Below, one piece after another: positions 24,701 through 36,990 of a DNA stretch of 64,000 nucleotides; the first letter of the stretch is position 1; each line of letters starts with the position of its first letter. Origin of the DNA: Cardiocondyla obscurior (lineage: Eukaryota > Arthropoda > Insecta > Hymenoptera > Formicidae). The translations under genes and the position numbers were made by a program. The notes under the pieces were generated by a model, which saw nothing but the letters and a program-made list of their open reading frames with translations, searched no databases and was not told where the DNA came from. The stretch is taken from NCBI RefSeq assembly GCF_019399895.1, contig NC_091866.1, forward strand, positions 4,385,501 through 4,449,500, in the 5' to 3' direction.

Positions 24701-27700
24701 ACTGAGGTGAAAGATGTGTCTCTTTTGGCACGATGTCTTTTCTCTGACGGATAATTAAAAGCGGTCCTTCGCGTACGGAAACTTAAAATGTCGGCGCATC
24801 CTTTTGTTCAACGCTCAGTCTCATTTCGCGGACATTGAAGGATAAAGAGTAAGTCGACGGGCGACGCCGCGACGAGATTAAGGCATGGTATAGCTGGCAC
24901 AAGGCGAATAAAAGGTGCGCTCGGCGCATCGTAATTGTTCCCTTGGCACGTGACTTAGCCGCGCAATCGGTTTTCTTGGCGCCGATGGTGGAAACCATCG
25001 ACGCGCTACTTCCTCTCAGAGAAATAATTGCCGCGGTCTCTACGTGGTAATTACGTGTTCTCAATGGCTCCATAGAGCGATCGAATAGTGACAGAACAAA
25101 GCGAAGTGATTAGAATTATGCTATTAATTCCTTTGCAATAGACAACGCAGACCGTGCACAAACTCTCTTGTTAATTAGCGAAAGATAAGCATTACAATTT
25201 TTATGTAAATCTATTTTTAATGGATTTTTTCCCTTCTTTTTTTTTTTTTATTTAAGTGTGTCTAGTATATAATTTTTTATTCAATACTTACTCAATTTTT
25301 TTTAAACATAAAATAAAAAAAGGAACCAAATACGTTAACTTTTCGAACAAATTGAATTTAAAAAATATAAAAATATAATGTATACAATGTGTCAAGTTGA
25401 TTTTAGTTCCGTGGTCGTCGATACGAAATTGCAGCGCACACGAGTCTCATTTAAGCTCTTCGTTCATTCAGGCGACCAAGAACGAGAGGTTACGCAACGT
25501 GGAATGAGTTTAATGTAGCAGATCGGCGGGTAGGATAAAGAGATTCGATTAGATATTCCCGATACCGACCATTTTCTATTTGCCGTCATGCGACGGGAAA
25601 CGTCATTACTTTTGGTAAACAAGTGGCCGGAACTCGCGGCGGAAGAGTCTCGGCGTCGGTATGAAATATTTATGGCGGCAGTATTTTACGTCGCGCGCGT
25701 AAAAGAGCCTCCCTACTAAAATTACTCTCGTCAATGTTGTCTCTCTTTACGGTTACCGTCACCGTTACTATCTTCGATCGGATTGGTTAGGCCCTCGCGG
25801 CCGCGGAATATGTTCCACCGTCACCATTATCTTGATTGACTCTGGGCAAACGGCGCAAACTCCATCAACGTAAAATGATCCAGGTTCCGCGAGGGCTCAC
25901 GTTTCATTCAATGCGCGGGGCTCAATCTGACATGTGTCAATAATATAATGCCCGTCAACGTATATGCCGACAGCGTAAATTAGTGGTAATCAAGTATTTC
26001 TCTGCTTGTCACAATTATGCGATTGCACCGTTATTACGCGGCAAATAATTTCGTACGTGGATGATCGATTGGCGGTAATAGAGAAAGATCGATTCGTCGA
26101 TTCGCCCTTCTCCCCTCCCTCCGTCTCTCCCCCGTGAAAAGCGTATCGTTACAAGCCTCGAGTGATAGGACCATAAATCGCGCTGGATTAACCGGGACGC
26201 CAGAATTTAAATGTTGGCGCACGGTGTCCCAAAGGGCTGACGGAACATACGCGACAACTAACTGTGTACACACGTGAAACGCTGACCGTCTTTGATCGAT
26301 GAGGCTGCAGGACTATGCTGTTAGGATGATTCCGTAACACTTTGCCGTATCGCTTCGCCGGGTGTCGGAATTAGACAAGTTTATTTTGTACGAAGAGAAC
26401 GGGATAGTATATTGCAATTGCTTATTTGTGGAGAGAGAAAAGAAACGGGGGAAAAAGAAAAGAAAAACCATAAGACAAAGAAAATAAATTAGAAAAAAAA
26501 AAAATGCTTTAGCGACTGTCAGTTTTAGAGATACTTAAAAATAGTTTTACTCGCTTTATACGTAATTTACTTCTTTTTAATTATTTAATTAACTGTTGCC
26601 TTTGCCTTTTATGTTGATAGAAAAATTAATATTTTAGTTAAAGATCTAATAATAATTTGAAACGTTTTACTTTATGACAAAAATATATTAGTAGCTCGTA
26701 AATGAGGGAGAGTTAACAATATTGAGGTATAGTTCGATCGATTTCTGTGAAAACATTTGTTCTGTTAGATACGGTGGTCTGACAAGAAACGTAACTTTTT
26801 ATGGTATACGGAAGCACCCAAACCAAAAAATAGGGCAAGAATCCTACCGATCTTCTCTGCTGCGGGAATTAAAATAAGTTCGAAAATAAAAGAAAATTAA
26901 ATTTTTTTAATTATCGTCTGGCTACATAAAAATGGTATTCTTTTACGTTAAAAAACGCGCGTGCTCAGTTATAATATCTTTCATAATCTACTATTATTTT
27001 ACTTTTATGACCAATTTAAACTTGTAATATGTATAAATGCTTCTAAATACTTTTTACCTACGTGTCTGCTGAAATAATTTGTGGCAATCTTTAATTAACG
27101 TTAAATATTTTTTTTATTTATTGCAGTAAATTTTTTAACAGAAACAATTAACGTTTACGTTTTTTAAGAAACTGAGTTACAGCAAATTTTAACGTTGATT
27201 TAGCGAGTAATAAGTTTGTAGTACAAATAAAAAGTTAATTAAAGCATAAATATTAAAAAAAATATATATATATTAATATATAGTATTCATAATATATTTT
27301 TACGGCCACTAATGTAGGGAAAAAGTGAATTTCCTAAAATATGTACTTATAATGAAACTGAGAATACTAATTAACATTTATTATTAATTTACTATTGATA
27401 ATATTAATTTAGTTTCGCTACGTTAGATTTTTATAATGCATTTTAAACTAGAATACTCAATATATGTATAAAAGTTTTAAAATTTTAAAAATTAAAAAAA
27501 AAAATTGTTTTTAAATGTAAAAATTATGCTAAAAGTTTCTTTAAAGGTCCCATTAAATTTAGCTTACTTTATGAAAAAAAGATTAATCATTAGTAGATTA
27601 AAAATAAATTAAAATTTTCAAGTTCAAGATTACGAGAAGAATCCAATTTTGCCCGAAAATATATTCATGTTACGTGCTCTTATCAAAAACACCGTATCAT

Positions 27701-29278
27701 AAATATTAAATACTACAAGGTATACTTAAGACTTCTTTTATGTACTTTAAAATTAAAATGAAACATTTCTGTGCAAATGTGGTGAGATTAAAAATTTAAA
27801 GATATTTTCTTAACGTTGAGTACAAAAACATTAAGATAAACTATTTGCAGAGGAAGCTAAAAAGAAAGAGAAAAAAAAAAAAGAAAAAAGAAAAAAAACT
27901 GTGAAGGAAGCAATGAGATTCCGGATCCCTTTAACGTGTTAACAACTGCAGCGTTGTTTGTCTTAGCACACCACCCGGCTATTCCTTCTTGCCTACACGT
28001 TGAATCCCTTCCGGGAAACCACGGTCGAAACAGTCATCACTTTCAGTTTTTCAACCAAATAGGCTCACGGCTATCAATTTACTCGTTTTAAAATCGGATA
28101 AGTACAAAGTTAAATACAAACAAATTCTAACAATAATAATAATAATAATTCATGTAAAGTTTACTTTTACAAGCAATGCGCGACGTCACATAATTATTTC
28201 AAAACGAAAGAGTTAGGAATTTTATTTTCAAACCACGCGACTATGTAAAATTCAAAAATAATTTTGCTAGCTGCAAAAGAGAAAAATTGTAGGTGCAGTA
28301 AATTGCGATCGAGAACAAATTTTTTTTAAGACCGTTGAACGCTGCAGTATAGACACATTTAATGAGAATACTCGAGCACGAGACGAGGAGATTGAAGAGA
28401 TGAAGAAGAAGACCCATAGCGGATAATGACGATAGGATTATAGCGATTAATTTATTATTCCTTACGACGTGTCCAACGAACACGATGATTACGTGCGCGT
28501 CCACGATTAGTGACTGCGCTTATATCCGCAGAGCAAATACACCGAGCCGATAAGGAAATCTAATGGAGTGTGGACATTAGGATCTTTCCGAGCGAGACAT
28601 TCGTTCGGAAATTATATTATTTCTCACGTGTACATAAATCGCATATAATAGTGCGTAAATATTATACCTACATTCTTTTTCTGAATACGCAAAATTTTTT
28701 TTCTACTTTAGAACAGGCAAAAATATAATTAAAATCTACGACGTGTCCAAAAGGGAGAATTTAAAGAAAAATTAATGTTGCAACAGACTTTTATTCGCAT
28801 TCTAAATAAAGAAAAATTGTTAAGCTCGATGCGAATATGACATTATTTTTTTAGCGAAGTTATAAACGAAAAGTTATCGAATTATAAATAAAATCATGCG
28901 TTTCGCGGTCAATCGTGTTATCTTTATACAATCTATTTGATTGATACCGTTCCAAAGTGCGGCAGCTTCATAAAGTGGAGAAGTAGTTTAATTGCACGAA
29001 CGTATATTACGTATAATACAAATGAGGAACGAGCTAACTCTTACAATAAACCATTGTCTCTTCATTACGTATCAACATTACGTATATTTAAGCTTCAAGT
29101 TCATTTATATCAGCAAGGAGTAAGAAAAATTTCGACATTACCCTGCCACTCGAATGAACGTAGACGTACCTCTACATATAATTATGCATGCGTATAAAAC
29201 GCCTTTCGTACCAAGAGAAAAAATTTATATCCCTGTCGATTATTAATCGATTATTAATTGTCAATAACGGAGAATATT
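21727..29278. other. Long non-coding stretch
   Basis: No gene is recognised in about 7.5 kb. CpG-rich patches lie at about 21730-22080, 24720-25080 and 25400-26370; the rest is strongly AT-rich with poly-A tracts. The minus-strand frames at 25073-24783 and 26273-26034 are the most protein-like by eye, but they lack paired splice sites and resemble no family. This is compatible with the interior of a very long intron. Confidence 0.5.
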
Positions 29279-29309
29279 AAAATTTGGAATAAGCAAAACC
29301 GAGGATGGA
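29279..29309 (-). repeat. Short interspersed repeat fragment (inverted)
   Basis: Reverse complement of 11266-11296 with one mismatch; the flanking DNA is unrelated. Confidence 0.6.
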
Positions 29310-29628
29310 AGCCTCGAGAGGTAGCAAGTGTCAGGGCGTCGGTGATACTCTGTAACTTTACGGCACTCGAGAAACCGGATCGATGCCTATGATTACGTCG
29401 ACGCTTCGTGTTTCATCTCCGAACGTATGGTCAAAGCATATCCGGATCTTTATCGCGTTTATGGCTTCATACGTGAGCAATTACGAGCCGGTATTCCACA
29501 CCGAGCGGTACACTTCGGTCAATATATAATCCCCTCTTGTAAACACCGTAAGCTGCTACGCGTCACTTCTGCTTCATTGCTCACATGTCATCTAATTTTT
29601 TTTTCTTTTTCTTTTTTTTTTCTTTTAC

Positions 29629-29820
29629 TTATCTAACATCTGTAACTTTAATCTACTTCGTTTAGGCTGCTTAAACTTTTCCCACAGAGCTGAGAATGCT
29701 TTCGCTTCGATAATCGTGCCCATCGCACATTAAAAAAAAATGAATTACGTCCCCGTCGGTGACTTGAAATAAAATTTTTAACAAAATAAAATTACCGTTT
29801 CAAAAATATTTCAGTAAAGT
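29629..29820 (-). repeat. Interspersed repeat family F, copy 2
   Basis: Second copy of the element at 21333-21523, in the same orientation, again preceded by a long T-rich tract (29596-29625). Weaker resemblance continues to about 29861, matching the sequence just before the hairpin that follows copy 1; the hairpin is absent here. Confidence 0.78.
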
Positions 29821-29861
29821 TTATTAAATTACCTAAATTTAGTGTTTAATATTTATTAACA

Positions 29862-31289
29862 AAAATACTCATTGATACAATTTTATCGAGTTTAAATAAA
29901 GTCTATCTGCAACTTTACTTGTAATTGAAATTTAAATAAAACGACAGAATTTTAGAGAAGAAAGAAATTGAGACTAAAATAAAATTAAAAAAAAAAAAAA
30001 TATCTCGAGGTTCTCAAGGGATTAAATTTATAATATACATATATATTCGAAAGTAAATCTTTTGAGAACTGGCGGTTCTTTTTTAGATTCGTTGGTGAAA
30101 TAACTTGGTTTTCAAATAAGAATAACGAGGGAAAACGTTTTACGGCAACAAGACGAGAGACATCCACGCGCGAGGCAGAACTCGATGCTAATCGAGATTT
30201 TTAATTTTAAACTAAAACGGCTTGGAATCGTAACTTTCGCTCCGTTTATCGTACGAAAATGTCAAGAAAGATTCGGGCGGGTCATGAACCGCTGCCAAGA
30301 AAACGGGACGAGAGACATTCAGGGTCCACTTATCTTTCGCGCCAGGATTTATGAAATGCCCCGCCTCTCCCACCGACCTCCCCTCCCCCCTCCCACCCTC
30401 CTTCCGGAAGTACCGGGATAAGAGCTTGAAAGGACGTGCCTGCCTGACCCGTAGACACGCAGGATAATGCAAGGATTAAGAAGCATCGCTGCCGAGATGA
30501 AGTTTACTACTTCTGGATTAAGTATGAACGGGCGATATTAAAGCGCATCTCGAATCCGATTTGCAAAAACGTTCCGTCTCCCGTCTCAAAAGCAAAGCAC
30601 AGCTCCCTCCCCCTTCTTCCCTCCCGGATACATCATCAAAAAACCAAAGATATATAATTTATACCGCGACGACGATCCGAGATCAAAATGTAAAAGGAGT
30701 TACCCGAAAGTAATTTCAAACCAAGGAAAAGAATTTATCCGTATACGGTAATCGCGGAAGAGGATGAAAGGTTCGAGTGTATTTTATTTTCCAACAAAAT
30801 AAAAAACGTTCATCTTTGAACGCAAGAAGGAGCAATTTGCGGAAAATATTAAATATCTAAGATTTCTCGCGTCGCGGGCGCCCACCACGTCGAAATAAAC
30901 CGTCTGTATTTTCCGTATTTTTACGCGGATCATCGTGTGTACGTATACCTAGCATAATCCACCGTGATACTCAAATGAGATGATCTTACGCGATTCGCAG
31001 AGACGCACAATATGGGATTAAGAATCCCGGAGTGCAGAGCTCATTATTCACGGATTACGTATAAGCTAGAACCAGTAGCGAGTTATTCTCATAGAAATCT
31101 TTATCCCATGGATAACTGCTGGAACGCTATTTCGTGATCTCAGGCCGGGTCGTTTTAAAGATAGCGTGCTCTATGTTTAAAATAAAATATATGTATATAC
31201 AGGAGATTCTATCGAAAATAAAAACGCGAAATTCAAAGAATTAACATCGCTCTTGCACGTCTTCGTTTGCATAAAAGAGTATCGAATAT
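29862..31289. other. Non-coding stretch with a C-rich tract
   Basis: No gene is recognised. It contains a C-rich tract at 30377-30402 (listed separately) within a GC-rich patch, flanked by AT-rich DNA. Confidence 0.5.
30377..30402 (-). other. C-rich tract, potential G-quadruplex on the minus strand
   Basis: Four runs of three to six C are separated by single T or A bases, so the minus strand fits the G-quadruplex pattern. It is not close to any recognised promoter. Confidence 0.65.
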
Positions 31290-31412
31290 TTATTACAGGC
31301 GAAAGAGACCATGGGCGCGCTACGCGCGCGTTTCTTTTTAAAAGATTAGTTTATTGTATTAATTTTTTTAGAGTAATCACCATTGAGTTATTTATGGCCG
31401 ATCGCGTTGGGC

Positions 31413-31456
31413 ATCCTTCCTTCCTTCCTTCCATCCTTCCTTCTTTCTTCTCTTCG
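31413..31456 (+). repeat. (TTCC)n microsatellite inside repeat L
   Basis: Interrupted TTCC tetranucleotide array. Its counterpart in the other copy (44946-44989) is at the same position, so the array is ancestral to the family. Confidence 0.9.
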
Positions 31457-31661
31457 TGGACAGCATTATCCGAATTATCCTGACGCCTTGTAGTAATCCA
31501 AATCGCTCGACACTGTATTACACTGCTCTGCTTTTTTTTATGATCACTATCACTGATCGCTAACACTATCACTGACACTATCACTCGAGATACGAACGAC
31601 CGAAAAAATAACGATGGATTATCGCGGCGATTTTTTTACGATTTATATTAAGAAGCGCGAC

Positions 31662-32220
31662 GAACGATCATACGTTGGATAAATTTGCACTCTCGATATT
31701 CGTCGCGTTGTTTAATTCCATCCGGGTCTTCCACTCGAGTCGTCTTTGATCTTGATACAGGAGAGAAACTGGCCGCGATGTGAAGCAAGGGTCCAAGAGT
31801 CTTTTGATTTTTCGAGTCTCGTCGGCGGAATAAACGACGCCGAGAACGCACCGAGAGGCGAACGAGACGGGCGGCGATATGTTCCCCCGCGCACTTTATT
31901 TTCTTCGAGTTCCTTAAAAATTATTTGCGCGAAACGGGATGAGAATCGCGGCCGCGACGAAGACGCGCGAAGTGCAGATCCGGTGTCTTGGTGATGGCAG
32001 TCGTCGGAACCCGCTGAACGTCGCTGAAGAAGATGGCGCGTCAAGCGGATCAGTAATGATGGGCGCCGAACTCGATGACGTCACGCGGCGATATTCACGT
32101 CGGACGCTCCGTGCGCTCCGCCGGCGCCATAACTTTGTCGTTCCGAAGCACTTTTCGAGCCACGAAACGAAGTACAGAACGATGAGTGGAATAGCTCAGG
32201 CGTGCAAAATATGATCGTTC
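31662..32220. repeat. Inner module of repeat L with GAACGATCAT inverted ends
   Basis: The 559-bp module starts with GAACGATCAT and ends with its exact reverse complement ATGATCGTTC. A second short inverted match (TTTGCAC at about 31682 and GTGCAAA at about 32202) lies just inside. The corresponding module in the other copy is 43558-44801. Such ends could mark a nested short transposon or the functional core of the repeat. Confidence 0.55.
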
Positions 32221-32670
32221 GTTCCCGAGTCGTCGACGGCGACGCACATTCGTATGCGATACTTTCCTATCCGCGGTCGAGAAATACGCGTAATTGCGGA
32301 GCGATTACCAACACGTCCTCGCGCCCGTGACTCCGCAACTAGACTGACCGTTAGCAGTTTCGACCGTTAGAGAGAAAGAGACTGACCGTGTGAGAAAGTG
32401 AGACAGTCGATCGACGGTCGCGCCGATCGGACGTTGTCTTTCTCGCGAAGACGGAGACAGAGAGTGTTCTCGAAGCGTCGAGCTCGATGCCTAGCTGATC
32501 TGTTTACGTTTTTTTTATGCGCTCTGCGAGCTCGAGACGCCTTCCACGAAAACAAAACCTCGAGCCGTGTGTTTTGGCGATTTCGACGATCAGCCGTCAC
32601 TTCCGAGCTCCCAAATCATTGTCGTCATAAAACTTCTGTTCGAGCAAGCCCCAAAAATAATATAATAACG

Positions 32671-35600
32671 AACGAAAGTGAAAATAGTAATAAAGTATCT
32701 CGTACCGAATACCAGTACCAATACCAGAAAATTACCGATACCAGATGGCAAATTTTAGCCGGAGCACACCCCTCCGTTGAGAAAAAGGTTGATTTATATA
32801 ACTCAGGCAAGCTTTTTCTATCCGGAGAACTCTATCCAGAGAACTCGTAATAACCGGGATTAATAATGCGGCAATGTCTAATAAACGAGTTCCCCGTCTA
32901 TAATAGAACAATTCAGAGCGAATGTTATCTTGGTGATTTAATAACGTCGATATTAATTAATCCGATATTGTTTTTAATTCTATCCGAATACTTGCTCGGT
33001 ATCAAATTGTTACGTATACACGAGTTAGTTAGATATTGTCATTTTCATGGTAATACTGAGAAGAGTTTGTTCAAAGAATTAGATGCAGCATGCGGATGGT
33101 AGTCGGAGGGGGAGGGGGAGGAGGAGGGAGGGCAGCAACTTTCCGAAAACCGGGTAGTAGTAGAAGCAGGATGGCGTAACGTTGGCTGCCGGTGCGACGC
33201 AAAATCACGGCTGCATCTGTCGTATATTAGTTTCCATTTCAGTTTCCAGCTATACGAAACTCTCGAATTTTCCTCTTTCGTCTCTGCGCGCCGTATATTC
33301 CGCGAAAGCGGCGATGAGGATGTTTCGTGGTGTCATTACGTAGCTACTTACAAAAAAAAAGAAAGAACAAAAAAAAATATTTAAAAAAAAAACAATCCTA
33401 CGCCGCAACTGCTTAATTAGAGATACTTGCGGACTAATTATACTCGAGGGGATAGAGGGGAGTCTGTGAAAAATAGGTAATTTCGTGCATGTGTGAAGGA
33501 AGAAACAGGGAGAAAAAGAACGCAAAATTTTATCCGGTTTTCCTCACCACGTACCGATAGCGAATAATTTTTGCGCGCAATTTTATATGACTTGTGATAA
33601 TTTACGTTTTTTTTTTTTTCCTCTTCTATCGTTCGAATGAAATTGATACAATTACTTAGGATTGGAATAATCTCTACTGTAAAATAGTCGAAATAATTTG
33701 TAAGTAGAGGAAAATTAGTCTGGCTCTTAAGTCGTTAAAAAATTTTCACCCGCTCGTTGTTTACGATATTGAGGCAAAAATATTTAGAAAATTTATTTAT
33801 TACACTAAATATGTGTTTTATATAATATTTTTGATAAACTTTTGTTATAAAATAACGATCATCATTTTCAGTTTAAAAAACTCTTACGAAAAAAAGTTGT
33901 TTTTCCACGTACGAAATTATTATACCGCGGTAAAGGGTTTCAGAGATATTTTCTATATAGCTTGATACGTACATGGACGTACTGAGACATGTATGCACCA
34001 TCTGTCATCTGTAGCAATCCCGTGGAAACTTCGGATATCGCCTTAGGATAAGTCTCTAAGGGCTAATATCGTTGTTTTTGAATGCCTTTAATGGCTAACG
34101 GTGCGAAGACTTGGTCGCGAATGGCCGGTATAATGACACTTTTATGAAAGGAAAGTCAGAGTAAAAACACTATATAGAACTATCCTACGAGATTGTAGCG
34201 CGTGAGAAGAAAGCGAAGATAAGTTCATATTCCGTGAAGTGGATGCGAAATACATTTAAACTGAAAATTATTCCACGGCATTCGATTAATCCTGGGAAAA
34301 TTATTTAACTTTCGCAGTGTAACGCACTTGTCGAAATTGGTACGTTAAAGTAAGATCATTTTACAAAAAGTAGAAATAATTTAACATGTTTTCACAAATG
34401 ACATAATAGGTAATATAAAGTTAGCCGGGGAATTTTATACGGCTCCACGATCAAGCACGTTCTAGATTTTTCATCGAAAGACGTTTGAAATAAAATTACG
34501 TGCTTCACCTTTGGCTTCTCGACGTTCTCGGCAAAGAATAACCCGCGTATTTTATCTCATAGCATCAGGTACATTCAGTGACGTCATACATGTAGATTCA
34601 ATGACAACGCCGTACATTACGTGAATTTAAATCAGAAAAGGATGGTACGAAGAGGTATAAAGAATTTCTTCGAAAAGTACTCTTGCAAGTTCGTTTAAAA
34701 TGAAATTAAGAAAGTAAGAGATTGGACTATCATATTATATTTTTTTCCACGGGAAAATGTACATTATTTCAGCATCTTGGTTCGTGTCGGCGAGGTATAT
34801 TTTAATAACTGTACGAAAGAATGTTCATGCAATTTGCAGATTTAAATACATTAATGCGTGCCACAAAATACTTTTTTTTTTAGATTTTTTTTTACAACGA
34901 AGCCAATGGTTTATACTGTTATTAATTAATTTATATTTTTTTATTCATAACTTGCTTTTTAATTTTTTTTAAATTTTTTTTTTGTATAATTAAATAAGTT
35001 TCGAGAATTTACAGTTTCAAGTTTTGTTATACAAACTTACTCGATGAATAAACAAGATGTTTTATACGATATATTTGATTAAAAAAAACGATAATTATTT
35101 TATTTTCAATATTTTTAATAAAAAATATTTTTTAAATATTAAAAAAAAAAAAAGTTTTTGTTGACTAGTATTTTTTTGCACTTGCGCGAGAAAATAATAA
35201 AAATCAATAACCGTATTGAAATTGATATTGATCAAGTTAATAATAAAATTGTTTGGGAAAAAAATTGAGAAGCTCTTGCAAATTTTATCAGTTAGTACGA
35301 TTGATTAATTTATGTTATTTCTTCTAGTTTTATCGAATAAAGTTTTTCGAGCAAAAATATTGATATTGCTGTTAGATATAGGGTATAGATGCTATTCACC
35401 TCATTTGCCGATACTTCGATTTCTCGCTTCACAAGATAAAAGAATATACAACATTGTATATGAATAACAGAGCTTGCGTCCTAATTTCTTTATTCTATTC
35501 TTATTCACAAATAATATCTCATTTATTTTTAACAAGTACATTCCGGTAAATAAGTGTGTTACTCTCAAGATAATAATCTTTAAGTCTTGAATAATTTATT

Positions 35601-36959
35601 CTATATTTGGAACAAAAACTAAAAAATATTTTTAAAAAAATACAGTTAATTTCGTCGTTTAGTATTATATATTTCTCTGTTAGATTTTAATTGAAAATTT
35701 TCCTGATTGATCAAACCAAGCCGCTATCAAACATTTTTACGTGATAGAAAGTTCGAAGCGTGTAGGTCACCTCGCATGTGAAGGGAAATTGGTCTATATG
35801 GAGAGACGAAAATCTAGCATTAAAATGCAACGTATAAAATATCATAATTTAATAAAATCGTAGCAGAAAAATTCCAATATATTAATGAATGACGAGAGCC
35901 AATTAAGGCTGATTCGTACGAGCCACGTGGTAAAAACTCATGTTGCCCGTAATACGTTTTTTATTTTATTATTATGTAAACTGCATTATTTTTATATTTT
36001 TTTTTTTTACACAATTTAATTGCTGACGTTGGATACTTTAGGCCATTAGAATGAATCTGATTAAACAGATAGAATGTAACGGTAAATAGCAGCGGAGCAA
36101 ATGTGTGGTATGCTTACGTGAAAAGCTTTGCCGAGATCTATAGTAGCAATAAATTTGCATATAGCTTACAGTAAAATGGACACGAAATGGCGGTGCGCGG
36201 TTATCTAGTACGTTCCGATTTATAAAATGGTCGGTGTTGGTTAATTTGTCCTGCGAAAGGATATTCCAACAGCTTCAGATTTCAATTCCTCCTATTGCCC
36301 GGAAAACAAATGTACATAAAGCGCGATAATGTAGCTTTTAAAACTGTATTACGTAGATTTAATGCAACGCGCTCTGTACTGTGCCCAACAATCGCATTAT
36401 TGGAAATTATGAAATGACGTGGCAGAAGGTACGTAAACCAGAAAAGTATCGCGCAAAATAGTAATGTAATAATATAATTGTTCCATTTTCATAAACGCCA
36501 AAATTTGCTATTACACTCGTTTTTGCTCGAATCGCAGGGGTAACATCGGTTACGTTGGACGTTAAAATTAAAATATCTCCCAGCGTATACTACATTCATC
36601 CAAAAATAATAAACAGCTTCAGCTAAAATGGCAGAAACCACATAATCTTTTTAGCTATCTCTAAGTTGCAAGTCCTAATTAAGGAATTTGCTACATCGTC
36701 CCTGAGCTGAGCTATTTAACAAAAGTTACGGAATTTGGATCCCTAAAAGCCGCATATCCGTGTCAACTTCTTCAATTAACAGCAACCTAACTTGTAAGCT
36801 GAAGATTATGTTAAAATGCATAAATTAATCTATATCACAACATCTATTCACCAATCCTTTGTCCAATTACAGAATAAGTCGATAAAAATTATTTATTAAT
36901 TTCTCCAGTTCTTTCCAGTGCGTGAAAACTTGAATAGAATTTTATTACTTTTTTTTCTC

Positions 36960-36990
<31 letters not shown>

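Larger units (their letters stand above)
31290..32670 (+). repeat. Long CpG-rich repeat family L/R, left copy
   Basis: About 1.4 kb that aligns along its length with the reverse complement of 42930-45110. Landmarks in order: a self-complementary GCGCGC block (31315-31330), TTATGGCCGAT, a TTCC microsatellite, ATTATCGCGGCGATT, GAACGATCAT, GGGTCTTCCACTCGAGTCGT, GGAGAGAAACTGGCCGCGAT, AAGGGTCCAAGAGTCTTTTG, GCGCTCCGCCGGCGCC and CGAGCTCCC. By eye the copies agree at roughly four bases in five, so they are old. Neither copy has a convincing reading frame or recognisable transposase. The class is unknown; long terminal inverted repeats of a large DNA transposon and independent copies of a non-autonomous element are both possible. 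Confidence 0.8.
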
